A DNA stretch of 64,000 nt from the NCBI RefSeq assembly GCF_017745275.1, contig NZ_JAGHZS010000005.1, positions 456,976 through 520,975 of the forward strand, read 5' to 3'. The notes beneath the pieces were generated by a model that saw only the letters and a program-made list of their open reading frames with translations, made no database searches and was not told where the DNA came from. Below, in pieces: positions 1-10,200 of this stretch; within the stretch, counting starts at the first letter, position 1, and every line of letters begins with the position of its first letter. The stretch is from Chitinophaga sp. (lineage in GTDB: Bacteria > Bacteroidota > Bacteroidia > Chitinophagales > Chitinophagaceae). The translations under genes were made by a program, and so were the position numbers.

Positions 1-2
1 CA

Positions 3-1340
3 TTAACAGCTAAGGCATTTGCATATACCAATGCGGCGCTTGTTTGCAGCAACCTCAAAAAATTTGACGATCAGAAAAAGTACCTGGATAAAGCGAAAAA
101 AGCCTTGACCCTTCTGGGCGACTCACCGCTCTGGGGACGATATTATGCCTTTGAGGCAACCTATTATGCCAACGTTCATCAATATGCTTTGGCCATTTCA
201 GGTGCGCAGAAAGCATTGGACCTATCGAAAGAGTACCCGGAGCGGTCCAACATTTATATGGCCTATGAGGCCATCCGGACCGTGCAGGCATCTATGAAGC
301 ATTTCGACAAAGCCAGGACAGCAGCCCGGCAACTATTCGAAATGAGCAAAGAAGATAACTATACGGATATGATGACCAGCTCGGCAGCATACATCGCTGA
401 TTTTTCCGCTGAGCTGGGCGATTATAAAACCGCGTTCCAATACATGAAAGAATATGAGCAGATAAAAGACAGCGTACAATCGCAGCAGAATACGCAGAAG
501 ATAAACGAGCTTGAGACCCATTTACGCACTTCGCAGAAAGAAGAAAAGATCGTCCGCCTGGAACTGGAAAAAAAGAGGGCATCGCTTCAAATAAAAAATC
601 AACGGCTGACCAATATTCTTTTGGGAGCAACATGTTTGCTAATGTTCATTATGTTTGGTCTCTTCTACATCTTTTACCGGAGCAAAAAGCGCACTACGGC
701 TCAAAGAGAAAAATTAAAGATCACCGAAATGATGCTCACTACCCAGGAAGCGGAACGGGAGCGGATTGCGCGGGACCTGCATGATGGCCTGGTAGGTTCG
801 CTTTCAGGAATTAAAATGAATTTGGCTATGATAGCTGATAAACAAGCGCACGGTGATCTTAAAACGGCCATCGCCCGCTCGGCAGGGCAGTTGGGCGATT
901 CCATCCGCGACCTGAGGCACATAGCTCATAATATGATGCCGGAAATGCTGCTGCACCTGGGACTGGAAGCAGCATTGAAAGATCTTTGCCACCTGCTGGA
1001 AACCGCCGGCATTCTTGTACAACGCGAATTCATCAACCTGGAACAGACCATTGCTTTGGATAAGCAGGTAGTCATTTACCGCATTGTGCAGGAACTTTTT
1101 GGCAATATAGTAAGACACGCCCATGCCTCTACGGTATTTTTCCAATGCGCCCGCCAATCCGAAGTGTTCTTAATAACGGTGGAGGACGACGGCATCGGCA
1201 TCGGTAATGCTTACAAGGCGGCGGGGATCGGCCTGAAAAGTGCCGAAAGCCGCGTACATTACCTGAACGGGACTATGGATATTGGTCCTATGGAAGCCGG
1301 TAAAGGGACCTCTATAAATATACAGTTGTATGTTGCATAA
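3..1340 (+). CDS. TPR-containing sensor histidine kinase, 5'-truncated by window edge
   Basis: The reading frame is open from the first bases of the window, so the true start lies upstream; the TTG at 105 is internal. The visible 445 residues begin with helical repeats resembling tetratricopeptide repeats, then a coiled coil, one transmembrane segment encoded around 613-670, and a HisKA_3-type kinase core. The phospho-acceptor histidine lies in ERIARDLHDG (His codon 780-782). An N-box-like stretch (YRIVQELFGNIVRHA), a G1 box (EDDGIGIG) and a G2 box (GIGLKSAESR) form the ATPase domain. This architecture is that of NarX/DesK-type Bacteroidota kinases. It overlaps the next gene, a response regulator, by 11 bases, so the two form a two-component pair with coupled translation. 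The signal sensed cannot be read from the sequence. Confidence 0.9.
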   Translation, partial: LTAKAFAYTNAALVCSNLKKFDDQKKYLDKAKKALTLLGDSPLWGRYYAFEATYYANVHQYALAISGAQKALDLSKEYPERSNIYMAYEAIRTVQASMKHFDKARTAARQLFEMSKEDNYTDMMTSSAAYIADFSAELGDYKTAFQYMKEYEQIKDSVQSQQNTQKINELETHLRTSQKEEKIVRLELEKKRASLQIKNQRLTNILLGATCLLMFIMFGLFYIFYRSKKRTTAQREKLKITEMMLTTQEAERERIARDLHDGLVGSLSGIKMNLAMIADKQAHGDLKTAIARSAGQLGDSIRDLRHIAHNMMPEMLLHLGLEAALKDLCHLLETAGILVQREFINLEQTIALDKQVVIYRIVQELFGNIVRHAHASTVFFQCARQSEVFLITVEDDGIGIGNAYKAAGIGLKSAESRVHYLNGTMDIGPMEAGKGTSINIQLYVA

Positions 1341-1968
1341 CAAAAAGACGATAGCGGTCGTTGATGACCACCCGATTGTGTTGGATGGACTTGTGCAGTT
1401 GTTGAACAGTGAAGACGGTTTTGTGGTAAGCGGCAGCTTTACCAACGGAAAGCTCCTGCTGGACTTTTTGCACAGTCATCAGCCGGACATTATCCTGCTG
1501 GACATTGGTCTGCCTGATATCAATGGAATAGAGTTATTCGACTCGATAAAGGCACTTACCCCAGGCACTGTTATCCTGATTTTTAGTAACTACATTGAAC
1601 GCAGCGCTATTACGCAGATGCTGGACAAAGGAGTCAATGGCTATATCTCGAAAAGTACATCGCCCACAGAGATCATCCGTTGCCTTTACAGGGCACTCGA
1701 AGGTCAACTGGCCTTAAGCCCGGAAGTAGAGCATATTGTCAAATCAGAGAAGCAACTTTCTTTAGATGCGCAAGCGGTCCGTGTTTCGGCAAGGGAAAGG
1801 GAAATACTATTGCTGATCGCATCGGGCATTACTTCTTCGCAAATAGCTAAAAAACTTTTTTTAAGCAAGTTTACTGTAAACAATCACCGCAAAAACTTAC
1901 TGCAGAAATTAAAAGTAAAAAATGTAGCCGAATTAATTTCAGAGGCAACAAGATTGGAACTGATATAA
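1330..1968 (+). CDS. NarL/FixJ-family response regulator (REC + LuxR-type HTH)
   Basis: A 212-residue response regulator whose receiver has the full canonical set: an acidic pair in AVVDDHP near residue 10, the phospho-acceptor Asp58 in ILLDIGLPD, and Lys108 in GYISKS. A LuxR/GerE helix-turn-helix fills residues 145-210 (SAREREILLLIASG, then SSQIAKKLFLSKFTVNNHRKN). It starts inside the upstream kinase gene (11-base overlap), which makes that kinase the obvious partner. Its stop codon is embedded in the left arm of a strong terminator. The targets are unknown; the minus-strand neighbours have their own sigma/anti-sigma pair, so there is no reason to link them to it. Confidence 0.93.
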   Translation: MLHNKKTIAVVDDHPIVLDGLVQLLNSEDGFVVSGSFTNGKLLLDFLHSHQPDIILLDIGLPDINGIELFDSIKALTPGTVILIFSNYIERSAITQMLDKGVNGYISKSTSPTEIIRCLYRALEGQLALSPEVEHIVKSEKQLSLDAQAVRVSAREREILLLIASGITSSQIAKKLFLSKFTVNNHRKNLLQKLKVKNVAELISEATRLELI

Positions 1969-1998
1969 AAAGAGGCCACCTGAAGGCGGCCTCTTTTT
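1967..1998. terminator. Bidirectional intrinsic terminator between convergent genes
   Basis: An 11-base perfect inverted repeat (AAAAAGAGGCC at 1967-1977 and GGCCTCTTTTT at 1988-1998) encloses a 10-base loop. A-tracts and T-tracts flank the GC-rich core on both sides, so it can stop transcripts from both directions. It overlaps the stop codon of the response regulator and lies 26 bases past the end of the convergent thioredoxin gene. Confidence 0.9.
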
Positions 1999-2023
1999 AT
2001 GTATGGTTGGCAATTGATGATAC

Positions 2024-3388
2024 TTATTTCTTCACCTCACTCTCCAGCAACAATTTCAACTCCTTATTAGACGGCCTTGGTGCATCTGTAGAAACGATAT
2101 TCCCGTTCTTATCAAACACCATAAAGCGGGGAATTCCTTTTATGTTATAGAATTTGGCAATGTCGCTCCATCCGCTGGCAAACAGTTGTACGCCACCCAG
2201 TTTTTCGCTGGCAACAAAATCCTTCCATTTCTGGTGATCTTTTTGTTCGTCTACCGATACGCTGAGGAATAGTACATCCTGCCCGTGCATTTCTTCCTCC
2301 AGCTGTTTGAGGTAGGGAAGTTCTCCTTTGCAGGGGCCGCACCAGGTTGCCCATACATCTACCAATACCACTTTACCTTTGAAATCGGTCAGTGATGTTT
2401 GTTTGCCGTTCAAATCCGGGTAGGTGAAGTTTACTGCCTGGCCACCGGCGGCAGTAGCCTTCCTCGCCAGCTCTGCTTTTATAAAGCCGGCGCGTTGTGC
2501 CTGGTCGGAAGTAAGCAGGTATTTACCATACTGCTTGTCGAGGTCAAGGTAGCCGAGGTATGTTTTCAGGGAAGCAGCTTGTTGGAGCACTACTTCTCCT
2601 TTCAGGGTATCGTTTTCGATACCTTTCATCCTGGCTTCGATACTATAGTCCTTTATATTGCCGTTGCCCATCCTGGCTGGCAGCATTTGCAGTGTGCGCA
2701 TCATACGCATGCCGTAGGGATAACGAAGCAGGCGTGTATCCGTTGTGAAATGCGGCACCGCAATGTTTTTGAAATAGGGTGTATAGTCTTTTTCTGAAGG
2801 GTGGGCAGAACGTGGAGTGCTCAGCAGTTCAGCAGTGCAGAGCAGTATATCCAATTCGCGGAACTTCGCAAATTCACTGTCAAACTGTTTGTTGCCGGAA
2901 GCCGCGAATTTCGTTTCCTGCGCTTGTTTATGGAGTGTTTCCAGCAAAGGGAAGAAATCTACGTAAGTACTTCCCGACATATTGAAATAAACGCCTTTTC
3001 TTTCCAGTGGAAGAATGGTGTTATGCCATTTCTCTATGGCCTGGTTCTCAGGTGAGTTTTTGCCGGTGAGCACATAGCTTGTATCTGTGATCTTTACATT
3101 CAGCTGGTCGTTCTTTTTGAAATAAAAGCTGTACTTGTCTATGGGAGACTGGATATTACCAGTACCGATCACATACAGTCCTTCGCGCACCGGGCGGAAA
3201 TAAAACCCGAAAGAGGAATCTGTGCCAGGTTTGGACGTAGCTACTTCTTCCAGTCTTCCATGTTCTACGCGATAGAGATGTACATTACCGTCGTTCCGGC
3301 GTAGCCATTCGCCGGAAATGGTTACCTGCGCGTTCATAAATGCGGGCAAACAGAGTAGGGTGGTTACACCCAGGAGTAATTTTTTCAT
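2024..3388 (-). CDS. TlpA-family thioredoxin-like protein, exported
   Basis: A 454-residue protein with a cleavable Sec signal peptide (MKKLLLGVTTLLCLPAFMNA), a DUF4369-like N-terminal beta domain, a helical middle section and a C-terminal thioredoxin fold of the TlpA/ResA type from about residue 318. The redox motif WCGPC lies near residues 348-352, followed by the cis-proline region (KGIPRFMVFDKNG). Such proteins act in the periplasm as disulfide reductants. In Bacteroidota they are frequent passengers at the end of SusC/SusD operons, and this is the last gene of that operon, 14 bases after the PKD-like lipoprotein gene. The substrate is not known. The start is supported by the immediate signal peptide. 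Confidence 0.9.
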   Translation of the reverse strand: MKKLLLGVTTLLCLPAFMNAQVTISGEWLRRNDGNVHLYRVEHGRLEEVATSKPGTDSSFGFYFRPVREGLYVIGTGNIQSPIDKYSFYFKKNDQLNVKITDTSYVLTGKNSPENQAIEKWHNTILPLERKGVYFNMSGSTYVDFFPLLETLHKQAQETKFAASGNKQFDSEFAKFRELDILLCTAELLSTPRSAHPSEKDYTPYFKNIAVPHFTTDTRLLRYPYGMRMMRTLQMLPARMGNGNIKDYSIEARMKGIENDTLKGEVVLQQAASLKTYLGYLDLDKQYGKYLLTSDQAQRAGFIKAELARKATAAGGQAVNFTYPDLNGKQTSLTDFKGKVVLVDVWATWCGPCKGELPYLKQLEEEMHGQDVLFLSVSVDEQKDHQKWKDFVASEKLGGVQLFASGWSDIAKFYNIKGIPRFMVFDKNGNIVSTDAPRPSNKELKLLLESEVKK

Positions 3389-3402
3389 TGTAGTCAGGTT
3401 GT

Positions 3403-4935
3403 TTAATAACTGTTTGGATATGTATAGTTGCTGATAGATGGTGCGATGTAGATCACATCTCCCACACTTCCCTTTCCTTCCATGGTGAAATCGGGAGTAG
3501 TGGCCAGGTTGCCGGAGGTTTTCCGGAATGCCCGTACTTTATAGTTGCCACCACTGGTAGTGCTTATCAACATATAGTTGTGATAGAAAGGCTGCTCCGT
3601 ATTGGAGGAACCGGCGTAATTACGGTGACGGATACTCGTTATTTTCTCTCCCGCGGGTACCGTGAATTGCAACTGCTCAGCGCCATTGCTCAGGTTCCAT
3701 GACCATACTTCCTGCCCTACAGAAAAATACAGGATGTTTTCATCCGCCACGATCAGCCCGAAATGCTCCGCCTGGTTTAGCTTGTCCGTCTGCGTCAGGG
3801 TATCATTTACGATCTTAAGGGCATAGTTAGACGGGGTAATGGAAGAAACTATCTTCAGTGTAGGATCTGTTTTATCCCTGAACAGGGCTATGCCCACATA
3901 TGGATAGGTGGATTTTACACCCATGAACAGCAGGTCTTTGTTCATCCTGTTGGCAGGCATTTCTGTTCCAGTGGCGTCTGTTGTGGCCGAAAGTACAGCG
4001 CCTGTACCGGTAGCGGAAACAAAGGAGCTGCTGGTTTCATCGAAAAAGAAAGGGTTTTCGAAAGGATATGCCATGAAATATTTGGAGAGGCTGTACGGAC
4101 TGTTGTTATCATCGCGCAGTTGTTTACCGCCAAACAGCCCAATGTTGGCCGACATGGAATAAATGCTGTGCAGGTGCCCGTCGTTCACAAAATAGTTGGC
4201 CTGTGAACTTTCGCTGATACTACCAGGTCTTTTCACGGAAGGTGTTTCGTAGAAAAGATTATTGAGCCCATGTATCTCTTTAAAAGTATTGATGTTTACC
4301 ACACTGGCATCTTTGTCAGACAAGATGAACAACGCCCTGGTGTTGGCGTAGGCGCCGGTTACATTGGATTTATAATTGGTATAGAATCCGAAAAGGCTGG
4401 CGTCTCCGTCGAGTTTTTTCCCATTTACCAGGGAGAATACATTTTCCAGCCTGGATTGGGGGGCGATGCCTGTGGGCGTCAGGAAGAGGTCTACATCGGT
4501 TTTACCGCCATCGCTCTTCATGATATACCAGCCCCTGGTGAATTGGGTAACCACGTTAAGGTTGGCTGTCACTATCCTGCTGAATCCCGTATGTTCGTTC
4601 CTGGTGCCAAACACGAGTACCCAGCCTTTAGCAGGCTGTGTGACCAGGTAATCCAGCGTTTTGGAGTGGCCGATGGTATCTACTTTAGGTGCGGAGCCCT
4701 GCACATTGGTTTCATATATTCCCCACCAGTAGGAGAATTGTGCATCCGGATCTGTAGAGCTGACTTTCGGATCGATGCTGATTTTGTCTACCAGCGATAC
4801 CTTATCATAGGTTGCTTCCACGCCGCTGATGGTGATGTTTTCCGGGGATTTATAGCTATAGTTACCTTTGTCCTTGTAACAGGAGGCCGTTAGTAGCAGG
4901 CTGCAGGCGGCCAGGATTTGATATGTCAATTTCAT
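3403..4935 (-). CDS. PKD-like family outer-membrane lipoprotein
   Basis: A 510-residue predicted lipoprotein. The signal peptide ends in a lipobox (LLTASC, Cys19). An Ig/PKD-like beta segment follows (ENITISGVEATYDKVSLVDK onward), then a beta-rich domain with blade-like repeats. This layout matches the PKD-like lipoproteins that commonly follow SusD and DUF4843 genes in Bacteroidota. It probably sits at the cell surface as an accessory substrate-binding subunit of the SusC/SusD transporter. It lies 18 bases downstream of the DUF4843 gene and 14 bases before the TlpA-like gene. The assignment to the PKD-like family is by overall resemblance and context. Confidence 0.75.
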   Translation of the reverse strand: MKLTYQILAACSLLLTASCYKDKGNYSYKSPENITISGVEATYDKVSLVDKISIDPKVSSTDPDAQFSYWWGIYETNVQGSAPKVDTIGHSKTLDYLVTQPAKGWVLVFGTRNEHTGFSRIVTANLNVVTQFTRGWYIMKSDGGKTDVDLFLTPTGIAPQSRLENVFSLVNGKKLDGDASLFGFYTNYKSNVTGAYANTRALFILSDKDASVVNINTFKEIHGLNNLFYETPSVKRPGSISESSQANYFVNDGHLHSIYSMSANIGLFGGKQLRDDNNSPYSLSKYFMAYPFENPFFFDETSSSFVSATGTGAVLSATTDATGTEMPANRMNKDLLFMGVKSTYPYVGIALFRDKTDPTLKIVSSITPSNYALKIVNDTLTQTDKLNQAEHFGLIVADENILYFSVGQEVWSWNLSNGAEQLQFTVPAGEKITSIRHRNYAGSSNTEQPFYHNYMLISTTSGGNYKVRAFRKTSGNLATTPDFTMEGKGSVGDVIYIAPSISNYTYPNSY

Positions 4936-4953
4936 GAAAGGCTGTTTTGAAGG

Positions 4954-5721
4954 TTAAGGGAATACAACTGTTTCACCCATTTCATCTGTGAGGGGCGCGC
5001 CTGGATGAGCGTTATTATAGTCTGTCAGCAACGTTTTCAGTTTCAGCCGCCAGAAGGAGAGCAGTGCATAATCAGTGTTCACGAAAGTGAGGAATTCCTG
5101 GTCCCACTTTTCGCCTGTTTGGTTGATCATGAACGAGTGTTTCACCTGGCTGTATTTGCCCCAGTAGTATTGCACGGCGGAGGCATTCCAGGCGGCGGGC
5201 TGACTAAGCATGTCCGTAAATTCTACCCTTCTCCACAATTTTTTGATCTCCCCTGGCTGGAACTGTTCATTTGCCTTCACCTGTATCTGCAACTTTACCG
5301 TTCCTTTTTTCAGGGAGGCATCGCGAAGCACGATTACCGGTACGGATGCATGTACCTGTCCCGCTTTGATCACATACGCATCTTTCAGGGAGGCATCGGA
5401 AAAGGCTTTGTAGTGGGTGCCAGGGACGGCATTGGCTTCTCCTGGGATATTTACCTGCTCCAGGGTGAAAGGGCGGTCGTTGCCACTTATCCCACCAATG
5501 GCGTAGATATCGAAGAATACGGTGTCTTGTGTAATGGTAGCCGGTTCGTAGAAAAAGGTGAACGGCTTCATAGTATCGGCCATCTCGAAAGAGGACGTAT
5601 AGATCCGGTCGGGCGTAGGCCCAAATTGAAGCCGGGCAATATCGTTGTAAAGATAGTACTGATCTTTTTTGCAGGCAGCCAGTAAAGCGGTCAGCATGGC
5701 TACAGTGAGTATCTGTTTCAT
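4954..5721 (-). CDS. DUF4843 domain-containing lipoprotein
   Basis: A 255-residue predicted lipoprotein (lipobox LLAAC, Cys17). The body resembles DUF4843 proteins: an early RLQFGP-type segment, a central beta sandwich containing FFDIYAIGG and VNIPGEANAVPGTHY, and a C-terminal tract around the tryptophan-rich RRVEFTDMLSQPAAW region. DUF4843 proteins are almost always encoded beside SusC/SusD pairs and are thought to be surface accessory proteins; their biochemical role is undefined. It sits 14 bases after the SusD gene on the same strand and should be co-transcribed with it. Confidence 0.8.
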   Translation of the reverse strand: MKQILTVAMLTALLAACKKDQYYLYNDIARLQFGPTPDRIYTSSFEMADTMKPFTFFYEPATITQDTVFFDIYAIGGISGNDRPFTLEQVNIPGEANAVPGTHYKAFSDASLKDAYVIKAGQVHASVPVIVLRDASLKKGTVKLQIQVKANEQFQPGEIKKLWRRVEFTDMLSQPAAWNASAVQYYWGKYSQVKHSFMINQTGEKWDQEFLTFVNTDYALLSFWRLKLKTLLTDYNNAHPGAPLTDEMGETVVFP

Positions 5722-5735
5722 TCTTTGCGCTTGTA

Positions 5736-7190
5736 TTATTGAACAAATTCATTTAGTGGTAATGGTACCAGGTAATTGATGGTAGATGCGGCAGGCGCCC
5801 ACAGGAAGCTGGCTTTGGGTGCGTTGATGCGTTTATAGGCAAAAAATGCCTGCCCTTCTGCAAATAATTCTTTCCTGTATTCCTTCACCAGTTCCAGTTG
5901 CGCCTGTGCAGGGTCGGCCGGAAGTGTGGTAACGGCCACATTGCGGGCGTTGCGGAAAGCTTCCCAGTATGGCTGGCCTTCTCCCGCCGGCGCCGCTTCT
6001 GCGGCTACCAGGTACATTTCACTGACACGCAGCATAGGTATCTGGAAAGGTGCAATAGCAGTAGTGGTGGTAGCTCCCATGTATTTTTTCAGGATGTTGC
6101 ATTTGGAACCGTTCGCCAGTGTGATCAGCGTCCAGAGGTTCGTTTCCCGTATATCCGTGCCCGTATTACCATATAACTGGTTGTTGACAGTAGTTACACT
6201 ACTGCCTTTTTTCAGTGTGCCGGAGGTAAATAGCTGTTCGTATTTTTTTGCAAGCTGGAAATCATAGAGCCCGAAAATATGTTCCATAGAGAGATTAAAA
6301 TTACCGCCAGACATATCGCTCAGTACTCCAAGACGGAACTTCGTGCTGCCATCCGGGTTCTTCGCATCGATTACTTCTTTAGCGCAGATATAAGCGGACC
6401 TGTTGTCCTGGAACCAGAGATAGGCGCGGGCCTGTAGCGCTTTCACTGCGTAGTAGTTCATACGAAGGAAGCGGAAAGCGGAGTAGGTGTTCTCTGGTTT
6501 GAAAGGAGAGCTCGCACTGCCGGGATTGGAGAGGTCGGCTTGTGAATACCGGGTGAAAGGATCTACGTCTTTCAGCAAAGCAGCAGCGCCGGTAAGATCG
6601 TTCAGCAGCTCCGCTTTATATTGATCGTAAGCCAGGTGTTGATTCGGTTCCCGGGAGATCTTTTTCACATAAGGCAACACGGTGCCGGTTTGTATATTGC
6701 CTGGTACGGGACCAAAAAGCCGCAGCAGGTCCAGGTGGCAATAGGCACGCAGCGCCAGGCACTCGCCTTTCATCATCTCGTAGGAACCGGCGGAAAGAAA
6801 CACGTCTTTGTGAACCTCTACTTCAGCGAGAATAGCGTTGATGCTGGCAATGATCTTGTATTCCTGCGCGTACATAGCCGACAGCGCACGTTGTACGCCA
6901 TCATCGGCATAGTTGAACAGCCCGAGGCGTTGCTCAGTGGTATTGGTGGTAACATCCCAGGAAGAAGTCAGTCGCTCTATGGTACCAAAGGTCATGTCCT
7001 GGCCATAGGCATTTGTGGACTTCATCTGGATGTACACCCCGGTAAGTGCATCCTGGAAGCCGCTTTCCGTGGTGAAAAGCACATCGGATGGCATCTGTGT
7101 TTTAGGCTGAACGGTGAGCCATTTTTTGCAGGAGGTAGTGCAGATGGCCATCCCCAGCAGCCCTGTAATGATATATTTCATCGGTGTCAT
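5736..7190 (-). CDS. RagB/SusD-family nutrient-uptake lipoprotein
   Basis: A 484-residue SusD-like protein: lipoprotein signal with a Cys near residue 21 (ICTTSCKKWL), the SusD N-terminal signature (VQPKTQMPSDVLFTTESGFQ), TPR-like helices and a typical C-terminal end (RKELFAEGQAFFAYKRIN, then YLVPLPLNEF). SusD proteins cap the SusC barrel at the cell surface and capture ligand. The gene lies 18 bases after the SusC gene, and the two products should form one complex. The ligand is not deducible: no glycan-active enzyme is encoded nearby, so a peptide, iron chelate or other small ligand is as likely as a polysaccharide. A second in-frame Met at residue 4 is an alternative start. Confidence 0.93.
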   Translation of the reverse strand: MTPMKYIITGLLGMAICTTSCKKWLTVQPKTQMPSDVLFTTESGFQDALTGVYIQMKSTNAYGQDMTFGTIERLTSSWDVTTNTTEQRLGLFNYADDGVQRALSAMYAQEYKIIASINAILAEVEVHKDVFLSAGSYEMMKGECLALRAYCHLDLLRLFGPVPGNIQTGTVLPYVKKISREPNQHLAYDQYKAELLNDLTGAAALLKDVDPFTRYSQADLSNPGSASSPFKPENTYSAFRFLRMNYYAVKALQARAYLWFQDNRSAYICAKEVIDAKNPDGSTKFRLGVLSDMSGGNFNLSMEHIFGLYDFQLAKKYEQLFTSGTLKKGSSVTTVNNQLYGNTGTDIRETNLWTLITLANGSKCNILKKYMGATTTTAIAPFQIPMLRVSEMYLVAAEAAPAGEGQPYWEAFRNARNVAVTTLPADPAQAQLELVKEYRKELFAEGQAFFAYKRINAPKASFLWAPAASTINYLVPLPLNEFVQ

Positions 7191-7208
7191 GGAACACTAA
7201 TTTGCTGG

Positions 7209-10200
7209 TTAGAATAAAGCGTTTACGGTGAGCGATAACTGCCTGGAAAAAGGATAGGTAGTACCTCTTTCCCGGCGTACGGTAGACAGGTAAAAGAGAT
7301 CGGCCATGTTGGCGGAAAAAGACAGTGCCTGCATTTTTAACTTTTTCGCGAAGGTGCTTTTTACGTCATACTGGAAATTGGCATTCTGCATGGTGAGTGT
7401 CTTTTCATCCTGCACAAAGCGGGAAGTCCTGTTGGTAGCTGCTGTTACCAGCAAGCCTTTGAAGGCGGCATTGTCGCCCGGCTTTTGCCAGCGGTTATCG
7501 TATACGCGGGAATCTACGTTGTACCGGTAGTCTGCATTCTCCACTTTGTTAATCAGTGTTTGGTTATACAGCTGGCCACCAAAGCGGTAACCGAAGGACA
7601 GGTTCAGGGAGAGATTCTTATACCGCAACAATGTGCTGAAGTTGCCGAAGTACGCAGGTTCGCTGATACCGCTGGCGCGCAGGTCCAGCGAGTTCCAGAT
7701 ATAGGTAGGCTCACCATTCCTGTTTAAATACAGCTCTTTGCCGGTACTGGGATCTATACCCAGCGAAGGCACTACCCAAATGGTGTTGGTGGAATATCCT
7801 TCTTTGTAAAGCATACCAGGTACTGCGCCCGTCGCATTTTCACTGCTTTTCTGTGCCGCCTTCAGCGCATCAGAAATCATCAGGATCTTGTTTTTATTAT
7901 GCACCAGCGCACCGCTGACGCTCCAGGTGATTCCTTTCCGCAGGTTGCGTACGAGAAAGGCGGTTGCTTTTAGCTCGATACCGCGGTTTTCCAGCTTACC
8001 GATGTTTTCAATATAGTTGGGAAAGCCGTTGGAGGCAGGAAGGTCTACAGATGATATAAGACCATTGGTGGTTTCGATGTAATAGTCAGCAACAAGGCTC
8101 AGGCGCCGGTTGAAAAGGTCGGCCTCCAAACCTGCGTCATAGTTCATTTTCTGTTGCCATTTCAACGATTCATTGCCGAGGCCCAGGAGATAGGCACCTG
8201 TCCAGCTGTAATAACGGTCGTCGGTATAATAACCGTAGGTCGACAACGCCTGATAAGCGTTGAAGTTCTGCGAACCGGTAACGCCCAGGGAGCCACGTAA
8301 TTTCAGCCTGTTGATGAATGTCAGCTGCTTAAACATGGCTTCCTTATGCAGGTTCCAGCCGAGGCCGGCAGACCAGAAAGGCGCAAAGCGATTGAGCTTT
8401 CCAAACTGGGACGCGCCATCTGAGCGTAAGGAGAGGTCCATGAAATACCGTTCATCATAAGTGTAGTTCACGCTTCCGGTAAGGCCTACGGAGCGGGTGA
8501 GGCTTTCCGCACCACCTGGTTTACCACCTTGCGCATATTGCAGCGCCATGGAAATAAAGTCGAATTTAGGATTAGTAAAGCCTTCCGCAGCGAAGCTATA
8601 ACCAGAGGATCTGGACTCGCGGATGTTGTAGTCTAATCCCGCAAATATAGCATGGGCGCCGAACTGGCGGGTGTAGCTGAGGTTGGCGCTCGCATCATAA
8701 CGGAAACCTTTGTTCACTCCATATTGGTAGGAACCTCTGCGGAGAATATCTTCCGTAGCAGCAAATGCGGTATGATCTGCCGGCCGGAAATAATCTGAGT
8801 CGGCGTTCATTTTGGTAAGCCCCAGCCTTGCCCGGAAGAGAAGGTCAGGCTGTATGCGCCATTCTACAGAAAGGTTGTTGGTGATGTCTGTTGTTTTATA
8901 TTTCTGAAAGGTATTCAGGGTCGCATCGTACAGCGGGTTGGTGGGTAAAGTGTTCCAGCGGTTCGTATAAATATTGGAACCAGGATTACCCAGCAGCTTT
9001 ATCACACGGCCGTTTTCATCGTAGGGTGCCCAGTAAGGGTTCATCTTCACATAATCGGAAAATGATCCGTAGGGAGATTCCGCGCTTTCACCCAACCCGA
9101 TCATCAGGTTGTTGGTGAAACGGATGTTCTTGTAGTAGTAACTGAGGTTGATGGTACCGTTGAACGTGCGGCGGGAAGAGCCTTTCATGACGCCCTGTAT
9201 ATCATTGACCTGGGCAGAAATAGAATAACGGAAGGCGTTGTCGCCACCTTCCATTCGTACGTTATGGCGCTGGCCAATACCGGTGCGAACGGGCTTGGAC
9301 AGCCAGTCTGTTTCCACGCCCCGGTTCACTTCACTCATCAGGTAGTTGTAATATTGTTTGAGTGGCACATCATTTTCCGCGCGGGCGTTGTCATATAGTC
9401 CCACTTTGTTTTCCAGCTCCAGTTTATCGCGTGCGTTGAGTACGTGATAGGCGGTGAGATCCGGCATTTCAATATTGACATCACCGCGGTACGATAACCG
9501 CAGCCTGCCGGGTTGTGGCGCCCTGGTGGTGATCACGATCACGCCATTAGCGCCGCGCGAACCATAGATGGCGGTGGCGGATGCATCTTTTAGCATGGTG
9601 ATGGATGCTACTTCGTTCTGGTTAATGTCCAGCAGCTTTTGCAGCGAAGATTCAAATCCATCCAGGATCACCAGCGGCGTATTCATACCCACGCGTGTTT
9701 CATCCTGCAGTTCATTTACATTAGGCAGGCTGGAATTGCCGCGGATCTGGATTTCCGGCAACCGGTTGGGATTGGAACCAAATGTATTGCTCTCCACAAT
9801 ATTAAAAGAAGGATCGATGTTGCGCAGGGAAGTGATCAGGTTACGGTTGCCGAATGCCGCCAGCTGTTCTGCTGTAACAGTGGTTACTGCGCCGGTAAAG
9901 CTTTCTTTTTTCCGGTTAAAGATACCAGTGGTCACCACTACTTCATTAATCTGTTGCTGCGATTTGCTTAACATGATATTCAGCGTGCCGGCGCCTGCCA
10001 CGCTGATTTCCCTTGGTGCATATCCCTGGCAGGTTACCTGTAACGTGACAGGGAAGCCCCTTACTTCTAATCTGAATCTTCCATCTGGCGAAGATACCGT
10101 GCCGGTGTAGGCGCCCTTTACACGTATGGTGGCAAAGGGAATAGCCGCTCCTGCTTCGTCACGCACGTAGCCGGATATTTCCTGCATAATTGTTCTGACG

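Noticed and set aside
4270..4893. A 207-codon plus-strand frame opposite the PKD-like lipoprotein gene
   Set aside because: It is antisense to a well-supported lipoprotein with signal peptide and operon context, shows no recognisable domain and has biased composition.
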